From CAYMOV01 sp964392085 (GTDB lineage Bacteria; Oederibacteriota; Muellerivitia; Muellerivitales; Muellerivitaceae), in NCBI GenBank assembly GCA_964392085.1, contig CAYMOV010000163.1, positions 1 to 5,460 on the forward strand: a DNA stretch of 5,460 bases, given 5' to 3'. Positions 1 to 5,460 of the stretch are shown one piece after another. A model generated the notes under the pieces. The model worked only from the letters and a program-made list of their open reading frames with translations. It was not told the origin of the DNA and searched no databases. The translations under genes were made by a program, and so were the position numbers. How positions within the stretch are numbered: position 1 is the first letter of the stretch; every line of letters begins with the position of its first letter.

Positions 1-1248
1 CCAAACCCCGCCCCCGCCCCCCGCCCCGCCGGACGGGTAAACGGCGTTGTTGGAATTGAACGGATCGATGGCCACGCACCCCGCCCAACCCGCCCCTCCC
101 GAGCCGTTGTTGCATCCCTTTTGGTAGATGGCGCCGTTCACGTTGAAAACCGAGGAACCGGAACCGGCCTGGGCGATGACCGACCACGAACCGCCGCCGG
201 TGGTGGTCGATAAGAGCCTGTCGGGCCCGCCCCACCAATCGATGGTCGTGACCACGGCGTGGTTGGCGTTCTCTGGGTCCACGCTGATGCCGGCATAGCC
301 CCCGGAGCCGCTCCCCGGCCCGATGGAGGGGGTCACGTTGGACCAAGCGAGCGTCGAGGTGTTCAGCTTCCAAATCTGGCCGGCTGAGACGCCGTTGGGA
401 CCGTAGCCGCCGCTGCCGTAGACGATCCACAAGTTGCCGTCGGTGCCCAGGCTGGCGTGGGGGGTCATCATATTGGAGGGCCCACCCGGGATGACCGACC
501 AATTCGCGCCCGCGTTGGTGGAGCGGTACAGGTTGCTGTTGCCCGAGGTCAAGGACATCACCCCCACAAAGAGGGTGGCGGAGGCCGAGCCCGACGGGTG
601 GCCGTATCCCCCGGTAGGCGGCGGGAAAAGCACCCAGGAGAGTCCGTAACCCGAGTCCCCCGTGGCCGGGAAGGAGCCTACCTGCGACCAACTGGCCGCC
701 GAGTTCGCGCTCACCCAAAGCCCCTGCCACCGGGAACCGAAATAGAGCTTGGAGGTCAGGTTGGGGTCCACGGCCAGGCGTTCGCCCGCCTCCCGGCCGT
801 CGTTGTTTCCGGCGATGGAAACCGGGATGGTGTTGGCGGTCCAGGTATTTCCTTGGTTGGAGGAACTGAGGATCACGCCGGTGCCCGAGAAACCCGCCGC
901 CGCGTAGACCACGTTCGGATTGGCGGGATCGGGCGCGATGCTTTCCCCCCCGTAATTGTTCGACTGGCTGAGGCCATACATATCCGTGAGGGGAATCCAC
1001 CGGCTGTTGGCGTTGTCCCAGCGGTAGAAGCCCCCGACGTCGGTTCGGGCGTAAAGGAGGCCCTGTTGGACCGGGCTATAGACCAGGCCCGGGACGAACC
1101 CGCCGCCCATGATGGCCACGTTATTCCAGTTATAGGCCTGCGCTAAAACCCGGGCATTGATTCCAAAGGACAACAGGCTATAAATAATGAGGGCCCTCGC
1201 AAAACGCTGGGCGGCCTTTGGTTTGGGGGAAGATAGTGATCGATGCAT
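1..1248 (-). CDS. Secreted GH74 family xyloglucanase-like endo-glucanase, N-terminal part (runs off the left edge)
   Basis: The frame is open from ATG at 1248 to base 1, giving 416 codons and no stop, so the C-terminal part is missing. GH74 enzymes hydrolyse the beta-1,4-glucan backbone of xyloglucan with inversion, in a cleft between two seven-bladed propellers. Residues 1-36 look like a Sec signal: basic n-region, hydrophobic stretch ALIIYSLLSF (19-28), then VLAQA at 34-38 with likely cleavage after A36 or A38. The mature start YNWNNVAIMGGGFVPGLVY (39-57) followed by LLYARTDVGGFYRWD (64-78) is the GH74 hallmark. D70 in ARTDVGG matches the first catalytic Asp of the family. Propeller-blade motifs follow: GERLAVDPN (155-163), LYFGSRWQGLW (168-178), LYRSTNAGANW (240-250), ISVDPENAN (321-329) and VAIDPFNSN (392-400). 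The second catalytic Asp of the family lies further on and is not in view. No good Shine-Dalgarno precedes the ATG, but no other in-frame ATG occurs before codon 47. The AraC-family gene ends 49 bp upstream. Family assignment is strong; xyloglucan specificity is inferred. Confidence 0.9.
   Translation of the reverse strand, partial: MHRSLSSPKPKAAQRFARALIIYSLLSFGINARVLAQAYNWNNVAIMGGGFVPGLVYSPVQQGLLYARTDVGGFYRWDNANSRWIPLTDMYGLSQSNNYGGESIAPDPANPNVVYAAAGFSGTGVILSSSNQGNTWTANTIPVSIAGNNDGREAGERLAVDPNLTSKLYFGSRWQGLWVSANSAASWSQVGSFPATGDSGYGLSWVLFPPPTGGYGHPSGSASATLFVGVMSLTSGNSNLYRSTNAGANWSVIPGGPSNMMTPHASLGTDGNLWIVYGSGGYGPNGVSAGQIWKLNTSTLAWSNVTPSIGPGSGSGGYAGISVDPENANHAVVTTIDWWGGPDRLLSTTTGGGSWSVIAQAGSGSSVFNVNGAIYQKGCNNGSGGAGWAGCVAIDPFNSNNAVYPSGGAGGGGGVW
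6..27 (-). other. G-quadruplex-capable tract in the GH74 coding strand
   Basis: On the coding (minus) strand four G-runs of 4, 6, 5 and 4 bases (27-24, 22-17, 15-11, 9-6) are separated by single C bases. This satisfies the strict G-quadruplex pattern with one-base loops. It encodes most of the Gly/Ala run GGAGGGGG (407-414). It may be a real structural element in DNA or mRNA, or simply GGC/GGG glycine codons. Runs of this type are also prone to sequencing error, so the frame across it depends on exact run lengths. Confidence 0.5.
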
Positions 1249-1320
1249 GTTGCAAACGTTATCATACGGAAAATCGTTATCATTTATATTTTAGGCACTA
1301 TTTATTTATATCTAAAATGC
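1249..1320 (-). promoter_or_regulatory. AT-rich probable promoter/control region in front of the GH74 gene
   Basis: This 72-base stretch covers the 49-bp gap and the last codons of the regulator gene. It is only about 26% GC against a clearly GC-rich background. On the minus strand it contains -10-like hexamers TATAAA (1288-1283) and TATGAT (1266-1261), but no convincing -35 at the right distance for either. An activator-dependent promoter or a non-standard sigma site would fit. There is no terminator-like hairpin here, so read-through from the regulator gene is also possible. Confidence 0.45.
1251..1283. promoter_or_regulatory. Direct repeat CGTTATCAT x2, candidate transcription-factor operator
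   Basis: The 9-mer CGTTATCAT occurs at 1257-1265 and 1275-1283, exactly 18 bp apart, in the same orientation. The first copy lies within TGCAAACGTTATCA (1251-1264), which matches the LacI/CcpA-type operator consensus TGWNANCGNTNWCA at all constrained positions but one. The second, GAAAATCGTTATCA (1269-1282), shares only the central and right half. Tandem direct repeats about two helical turns apart are also how many AraC-family proteins bind. The site lies between the regulator gene and GH74, close to the GH74 start. That it is an operator, and which protein binds it, is inference. Confidence 0.4.
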
Positions 1321-3148
1321 CCAGTTCAGCCCTTTCTTTACCCCGGTAAACCTTGGGTGAAACGCCCGTCGACCGTTTGAAGGCCTGGATGAAATAACTG
1401 GCGGAGTTGAACCCGCTTTCCTGGCCCACCCGGGCGATGGACAGGGGACTGACCCGCAACAGCCGCTTGGCCTCCTCCAACCGTAGGCGTTGCAGGTATT
1501 GCGAAAAGCCTTGGCCGGTGGCCGATTGGAAGTTCTGGAGGAAGCCCCTTCTCGAGAGACCGGTCTTTTCGGCGATCTCCTCAAGCCGCAGGGGTTGGGT
1601 GAAGTGCAGGTCCATATGATGCTTCACCTCCTCCATCCGCGCCAAGCGTCCCCCGACCGAGGGCTTGTCCCCCGCCTTCCGAACCTTCTCCAGGCCCTCC
1701 TGGAAAATCGAAAGCATCTCTTGGATGGAGGACGCCCGGAGGAGCCGCTCCTCTTGGGCATCGACCAACGAGTTCAATTCCTTTGCCAGGAGGGAACGGG
1801 CGAAGAGGGGTTCCGCAAGGATAAAAAAGGCGTTCAGGAGGTGGGCCCGCAGGCTTTCGCCCCTCTCGTTGGAGTAGATGAGGGCCCGGTGGATGAATTC
1901 CGCCCTGGCCGTATCCCGTTCCGGGGGCGCCCCCCCCTGGTAGGCCCGTCGGAGACGTGTCAGCGCTTGGCGCAAGCCCCTTCCCAGCCACGAGGGCGCC
2001 TGATCGGCCAAGTCCTCGTGGAATGCCACGGTACGCCTCATGGAGGCGCAAAGGTTCATGGCCAGGACCGCTTGTTGGCGGGATTCCATCAGTTGGGATC
2101 CGGGAGCCAGGGTGGTGCCGATGCCGACCAACAGTTTCATCCCGGTCGTTTTCTCCAAGCGGCGGTGGATCGCCTCCGCCCGGTCCCGGATCTCCAGCTT
2201 GGCCTGCACCTTGGATTTCGAGGGCGAGGCCGAAGTCACGAAAAGCGTCCCGTAATCCTCCAGCCGCCCGGCGACGGTCTCCGGGAACTCGCGGGCGACG
2301 GCCAGGGCGTCCCATTGTAGGCGGTTGGAACTGACCATGGACCTCAGCGCGGACCATTTTTCCGGGGCCAGGGCCCGGGGAGTCACCGCGAGGACGGTCG
2401 TGGGGTAACGGGTAATCCCCATTTCCTTGGCTTCCCACTCCTGCAGGGTTCCGTCAAAGCTCGTCCTCGGGTTGAACTTTTCCAGCCCCACCATGAAGTC
2501 CAACCAAAAGAAATGGGGAAGGTTTCGGTAGAGGGCGGTCCTTCCGATTTTGTCCAGCCGCGCGACCATCTTTTCCTCGGCCCGGCCGCAAAGGAAGTCC
2601 GCGAGGATTTGCAGGATTTCCCTAGTCCCCTCCAAGACGGGCGGGGGCAAAACGAGGGTCTCCAGCGCCATTCGGGCGTAGCTTAAGAAGTCGGAGTCGT
2701 GGGGTTCGGCTCCCCGGCCGGACAAGTCGGCCCATTGTCGGCTGAGCTCCGCCTCCGTGGGCGGGGACCTCATGCAGGAACCGGCCACCACAAAGCCCTG
2801 GAGGGTCCCGCCCGAAACAACCGGCGTGAATAACTCGCTGAATCCCCGATGTTGCCCGACGATGGTTTTTCGGTCCCGTTCCGCCTGGGAAAAGCAACGA
2901 TCGTTGAAGTCCAGCCTGTCCTGGATTTTCCGGAAGAACGACTCGTAATGGGTGGGATGTTTTTGGTTCCGGAGGCTGAAGAAAAGGGGTTTCCAATCGG
3001 ATCGGTTGCCCGCGGGAATGAAAAAACAGTTCAGGTTCAGGTAGTTGGCGAAGAAATGGTAGAGCCGCACATAAACTTCGAACCGATAATCCCGGTCCTT
3101 CGGGTAAGGCGGAACCGATGGATTGGCTTGGTGGACCATAGGATGCAT
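1298..3148 (-). CDS. AraC-family transcriptional regulator with N-terminal sensor region and CdaR-type GGDEF-like domain
   Basis: This 616-residue protein is about twice the length of a simple AraC regulator. The C-terminal DNA-binding domain (about 505-603) has both helix-turn-helix units: LEEIAEKTGLSRRGFLQNF (522-540) and IARVGQESGFNSASYFIQAF (571-590), then KRSTGVSPKVYR. Residues about 246-382 resemble the degenerate GGDEF-like domain of CdaR/YesN-type regulators: a beta-rich start (TTVLAVTPR), LLVGIGTTLAPGSQLMESR (339-357), then AVLAMN and VAFHEDL. It lacks a GG(D/E)EF signature, so cyclase activity is not expected. The N-terminal region (about 20-185) contains HRGFSELFTPV and LQGFVVAG (100-123), reminiscent of PocR/GAF-type ligand-binding folds, though I cannot assign it firmly. 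Residues about 385-490 are mainly helical. There is no receiver domain and no transmembrane segment, so it is probably a cytoplasmic one-component regulator. ATG at 3148 is the most upstream possible start: an in-frame TGA lies at about 3205, and a weak AGGG motif sits 5 nt before the ATG. The gene lies between two carbohydrate-active enzyme genes, which are its likely targets. The inducer is unknown. Confidence 0.92.
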   Translation of the reverse strand: MHPMVHQANPSVPPYPKDRDYRFEVYVRLYHFFANYLNLNCFFIPAGNRSDWKPLFFSLRNQKHPTHYESFFRKIQDRLDFNDRCFSQAERDRKTIVGQHRGFSELFTPVVSGGTLQGFVVAGSCMRSPPTEAELSRQWADLSGRGAEPHDSDFLSYARMALETLVLPPPVLEGTREILQILADFLCGRAEEKMVARLDKIGRTALYRNLPHFFWLDFMVGLEKFNPRTSFDGTLQEWEAKEMGITRYPTTVLAVTPRALAPEKWSALRSMVSSNRLQWDALAVAREFPETVAGRLEDYGTLFVTSASPSKSKVQAKLEIRDRAEAIHRRLEKTTGMKLLVGIGTTLAPGSQLMESRQQAVLAMNLCASMRRTVAFHEDLADQAPSWLGRGLRQALTRLRRAYQGGAPPERDTARAEFIHRALIYSNERGESLRAHLLNAFFILAEPLFARSLLAKELNSLVDAQEERLLRASSIQEMLSIFQEGLEKVRKAGDKPSVGGRLARMEEVKHHMDLHFTQPLRLEEIAEKTGLSRRGFLQNFQSATGQGFSQYLQRLRLEEAKRLLRVSPLSIARVGQESGFNSASYFIQAFKRSTGVSPKVYRGKERAELGILDINK

Positions 3149-3181
3149 CCCGTCCCTGAAGTCCGACTGGCGGGCCGTTTC

Positions 3182-3200
3182 CCCGAGCGAGCCGCCCGGG
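3182..3200 (-). other. GC-rich hairpin 34 bp before the regulator start
   Basis: On the minus strand CCCGGGCG and CGCTCGGG form an 8-bp stem with one G-U wobble around a GCT loop. There is no following T-run, so it is not a standard intrinsic terminator. If the promoter candidate just upstream is used, this stem would lie at or near the 5' end of the regulator mRNA. It could also be an mRNA-stabilising or processing element between the GH43 and regulator cistrons. The pairing is visible; the role is a guess. Confidence 0.35.
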
Positions 3201-3204
3201 ACTC

Positions 3205-3234
3205 ACCATAACCGTTTCAAGGCCAGGAAGACAA
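3205..3234 (-). promoter_or_regulatory. Weak sigma-70-like promoter candidate for the AraC-family gene
   Basis: On the minus strand TTGTCT (3234-3229) and TATGGT (3210-3205) each match four of six consensus positions and are separated by 18 bp. Transcription would begin near 3198, giving a leader of about 50 nt. Matches this weak arise by chance, and the 146-bp gap would equally allow co-transcription with the GH43 gene. The rest of the gap (3149-3294) shows no open frame worth calling. Confidence 0.2.
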
Positions 3235-3262
3235 TTCCTTCCTCAAGGGAACCTCCCCGAGG
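3225..3262 (-). other. Two overlapping potential hairpins downstream of the GH43 stop
   Basis: Stem 1 pairs 3241-3244 with 3259-3262 and 3247-3250 with 3254-3257 around a 3-base loop, with a small internal bulge. Stem 2 pairs AGGAAG (3225-3230) with CTTCCT (3238-3243) around a 7-base loop. They share bases 3241-3243, so both cannot be fully formed together. Stem 1 begins 32 bp past the GH43 stop codon, but no T-run follows, so it is at best a weak or Rho-assisted terminator or a processing site. Confidence 0.25.
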
Positions 3263-3294
3263 GCCGTTTTCACCGCCTTTACGCCTCATTTGAT

Positions 3295-5457
3295 TTAACG
3301 TTCTCGCGCAATCTCAATGGCGCAGATTTTGGCGTCCCGGGCCGAGGCGATAAACCGGAGATGGATCAGGCCATCCGCATCCGGGTGGACGTCCCGGAAA
3401 CTTTTATCGACCGCCTTGTCGGGGGCCCCGGCCACATGGAGGATATCGAAATGGGAGAGAACCTTTTTCCCGTTGATCAGGACGTCAAAGACCCTTTCCC
3501 CCTCTTTCTTCAAGGAGGTCTCGGCGAACCTCAAACGGACCTGGTACAGACCCGGTAAAACCGGAAGGGAATAGGTGAAATCCATTCCACTGCGTTCGAA
3601 TTGGTACAGGTCCTGCGTCTGGGTTCCGGCGATGGAATCCCAACAACGGGCGGCCGCCCCATCGGAATAGCCGATATCCGACGACCAGACCAAACCGTCC
3701 TTGTCCCGGAATTCTTCCCAACCGGTCCGGATCCGCCAATGGTCGGATGGAGTCAGGGGCGTCGGTGGGGGGCGGTGCGTCAAGGGGATGGGTTTCGGAA
3801 CCACACCGGGTTTGATCTCGAACCAGGCGAAGTCCGCGTGAGCCTGGGATTCCTTGCCGGATGCCGTGGCATAAAGCCCGATGACCGTTCCGGTAAAACC
3901 GCCGGCCTTCTCCCGGGATAGATCGTCGGATGGGCAAGCCGCAAGGGTGCTCCAGGCCTGGCCGTCCTTGGACCAGGCGAATTGGTACAGGTCTTCGGTG
4001 CCGGAAATCTCCAATTGGACTTTGCCCGGTTCCACCGGTTCTTGGGCGATCAGGTATTCCCGGTTTTTGATCCGGTTCCTCACGAAAAGCCGGGTTTCCC
4101 CATCGAAGCGGCCCAAGCCGATCTCGTAATGGTTGTCCTCATTTGCCCTGACGCAAAGGCCCGCCTCCTCCCCGTCTTGGCTGGGGTAAAATTCCATCTC
4201 GGTCCGTGCGGTGAACCGGAAGGAGGTTTGGCGTCGGCCCACGAAAGCTGGGGTTTCAAACCGCGAGTTCAAACCGTCCTGGGCTGTCCGGATCCGGAGA
4301 AACCCCTTCCGTTCCGTCAGCGAGATATTTCGCGGGTCAAAGTTCCGGATATGCATCCACTCCGGTCCCAACTGGGCACCGGTGAAGAAAACCCGCGGTT
4401 TGGGGGCCTCCACAGGAAATGCCTTAAGCTTCGGCGCCTCCATTTCCAAGGACTCATGGTGGTTTTTGCCCGCCACCGGCCACCCGTCTTGGGTCCAATG
4501 GACAGGCGCCAAGAAAGTTTCTCGGCCCAGTACTGACATGCCGTCTTGCGGCCTGGTCCCCAGGGAAACCATCCACCAAGTCCCGTCGGGAGCGTCGATC
4601 AAGTCGGCGTGGCCCGCGCATTGGATGGGGCTTTGGGGATCGTCGCGTTCGGTGAGGAGGGGATTGTGGGGACAGGGTTCAAAAGGTCCCCAAGGGCTGT
4701 CGCTCCGGGCCGCGACCTCCTGGTGATGGCTCTCGGTCCCCCCCGTGGCGGCCAGGAGGTAATACTTCCCCTTGATCTTGTAAAGGTGCGGGCCCTCATT
4801 CCATTCGCCCTTATATTCCCAAATTTTCTTGAACGGTGTTTTCAGCTTGAGGGTGGAAGGGTCCAACTCGGCCTGTGCGATGCCGTTCCCATTGTCGGCC
4901 CCCGCATGGTGGTAAAAGATCTTCCCGTCGTCGTCGAAGAACATGGAACCGTCGATGCCGTAATCGTCCAGCCAGATGGGTTCCGACCAAGGACCGGCCG
5001 GGTCCTTCGCGGTGACGATGAAATTCCCGCCCCCGCTGACGTTGTCACAGGTCAGGTAAAAAGTCCCCTTCCAGAAGCGCAAGGTCGGGGCATACAGGCC
5101 GCCCCGGTCCGACGCCCCTTGGAGGGGTAACTGGCTGGGGCGGTTCAGGGCATTTCCGATGAACCCCCAATGGACAAGGTCACGGCTGTGGTAGATGGGC
5201 AGGCCCGGGAAATACTCGAAAGTGGAAGTGGTGAGGTAAAAGTCCTCCCCCACCCGGCAGATACTGGGGTCCGGGTGGAAACCGGTAAGGATCGGGTTGT
5301 GGAAAGTCTTCATGGGCTTGCTTTCCTTCGGGGCGGACAAAACGATGGATGTGGACCCAAGCCATGGGATTATAGCTATAAGAAATAGGGCTACGGCCGA
5401 AAGGGATCTTCGACCCGAGGGATCACCCGGGACGGATCGACGCATTGCCAGGGTCAC
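3295..5457 (-). CDS. Secreted GH43 glycosidase (beta-xylosidase / alpha-L-arabinofuranosidase type) with C-terminal malectin domain
   Basis: GH43 enzymes are inverting five-bladed propellers that cleave xylosyl or arabinosyl residues from hemicellulose. The catalytic domain spans about 52-345. NPILTGFHPDPSICR (54-68) holds the general base D63, GIDGSMFFDDDG (167-178) the pKa-modulating D169, and NEGPHLYK (220-227) the acid E221, so all three catalytic residues are present. The wording of these motifs is closest to the XynB-like subfamilies (GH43_11/12). Residues about 355-548 match the concanavalin-like beta-sandwich usual after this subfamily. A proline-rich linker (about 550-571) leads to a malectin domain (about 575-717). 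At 720 residues it is longer than typical members (about 500-560) because of that domain. An N-terminal hydrophobic stretch (21-40) indicates export; the cleavage site is unclear because the SA at 41-42 is followed by Pro. The start used is GTG at 5457. ATG at 5445 (codon 5) keeps the signal and is an equal alternative, and a start beyond the window is possible. ATG at codon 49 has a nearby AAGGAA but would lose the signal. Substrate is inferred; arabinosyl or xylosyl groups are most likely. Confidence 0.93.
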   Translation of the reverse strand: MTLAMRRSVPGDPSGRRSLSAVALFLIAIIPWLGSTSIVLSAPKESKPMKTFHNPILTGFHPDPSICRVGEDFYLTTSTFEYFPGLPIYHSRDLVHWGFIGNALNRPSQLPLQGASDRGGLYAPTLRFWKGTFYLTCDNVSGGGNFIVTAKDPAGPWSEPIWLDDYGIDGSMFFDDDGKIFYHHAGADNGNGIAQAELDPSTLKLKTPFKKIWEYKGEWNEGPHLYKIKGKYYLLAATGGTESHHQEVAARSDSPWGPFEPCPHNPLLTERDDPQSPIQCAGHADLIDAPDGTWWMVSLGTRPQDGMSVLGRETFLAPVHWTQDGWPVAGKNHHESLEMEAPKLKAFPVEAPKPRVFFTGAQLGPEWMHIRNFDPRNISLTERKGFLRIRTAQDGLNSRFETPAFVGRRQTSFRFTARTEMEFYPSQDGEEAGLCVRANEDNHYEIGLGRFDGETRLFVRNRIKNREYLIAQEPVEPGKVQLEISGTEDLYQFAWSKDGQAWSTLAACPSDDLSREKAGGFTGTVIGLYATASGKESQAHADFAWFEIKPGVVPKPIPLTHRPPPTPLTPSDHWRIRTGWEEFRDKDGLVWSSDIGYSDGAAARCWDSIAGTQTQDLYQFERSGMDFTYSLPVLPGLYQVRLRFAETSLKKEGERVFDVLINGKKVLSHFDILHVAGAPDKAVDKSFRDVHPDADGLIHLRFIASARDAKICAIEIARER
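3307..3735 (-). other. Malectin (CBM57-like) domain of the GH43 protein
   Basis: Residues about 575-717 of the GH43 product follow the malectin pattern: DKDGLVWSSDIGY (585-597), DLYQFERSGMDFTYSLPVLP (616-635), then GLYQVRLRFAET, GERVFDVLINGKKVL, a short FDI segment, KAVDKSF, and DGLIHLRF before the final AKICAIEI. Malectin domains are jelly-roll beta-sandwiches; the founding member binds diglucosides, and bacterial copies are often attached to glycosidases. Here it probably tethers or orients the enzyme on a glycan; the ligand is inferred. It is separated from the preceding sandwich by a proline-rich linker, as expected for an independent module. Confidence 0.82.
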
Positions 5458-5460
5458 TTT

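Noticed and set aside
457..1146. A 229-codon open frame on the plus strand, rich in Gly and Arg
   Set aside because: It lies wholly antisense to the GH74 frame, which has clear family motifs. Its composition is what the complement of GC-rich codons gives, and it shows no recognisable motif.
1490..2320. A 276-codon plus-strand open frame and a 285-codon minus-strand frame (2438-1581) inside the regulator gene
   Set aside because: Both are low-complexity shadows of the AraC-family coding sequence, with heavy Gly, Pro and Arg content and no domain signal.
2003..2413. Possible diguanylate cyclase activity of the GGDEF-like region in the regulator
   Set aside because: No GG(D/E)EF active-site motif or metal-binding pattern is present; the region resembles the non-catalytic CdaR-type domain.
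3241..3262. Intrinsic terminator after the GH43 gene
   Set aside because: The stem is interrupted by a bulge and is not followed by a T-run on the minus strand, so a strong intrinsic terminator is not supported.
5180..5313. Internal ATG at codon 49 of the GH43 gene (position 5313) as the true start, since AAGGAA lies just upstream
   Set aside because: Starting there would remove the N-terminal export signal, which is well formed and in frame. The enzyme family and its neighbour GH74 are expected to act outside the cytoplasm.
1..5460. CRISPR arrays, tRNA or rRNA genes, insertion sequences, phage or toxin-antitoxin genes
   Set aside because: No regularly spaced repeats, no cloverleaf or rRNA-like stretches, and no transposase or integrase motifs were seen on either strand; nearly all the window is covered by the three genes.

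Overview
The window holds three genes, all on the minus strand and read from right to left. They form part of a plant cell-wall polysaccharide locus: a secreted GH43 glycosidase fused to a malectin domain (5457-3295), a 616-residue AraC-family regulator (3148-1298), and the first 416 codons of a secreted GH74 xyloglucanase-type enzyme (1248 to the left edge). The GH74 gene has no stop codon inside the window, so it runs off the left end. The GH43 start lies 3 bases from the right edge, so the region upstream of it cannot be seen.

The coding DNA is GC-rich. Both enzymes begin with export signals, and the regulator has a cytoplasmic architecture. This fits a free-living, polysaccharide-degrading bacterium. 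No rRNA, tRNA, phage or mobile-element sequence is present to place it further, so I do not name a phylum.

Layout by region: 1-1248 is the partial GH74 gene, including a very G-rich tract on its coding strand at 6-27. 1249-1297 is a short AT-rich gap carrying a 9-bp direct repeat, one copy of which resembles a LacI/CcpA-type operator. 1298-3148 is the regulator. 3149-3294 is a 146-bp gap with potential hairpins and a weak promoter candidate. 3295-5457 is the GH43-malectin gene.

A working model, which is inference: GH74 cuts the xyloglucan backbone outside the cytoplasm. GH43 removes arabinosyl or xylosyl side groups from the polymer or its fragments, helped by its accessory beta-sandwich and malectin domains. 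The AraC protein senses an intracellular signal and controls one or both enzymes. The architecture is unusual in details, but I see no evidence of a wholly new kind of system here.
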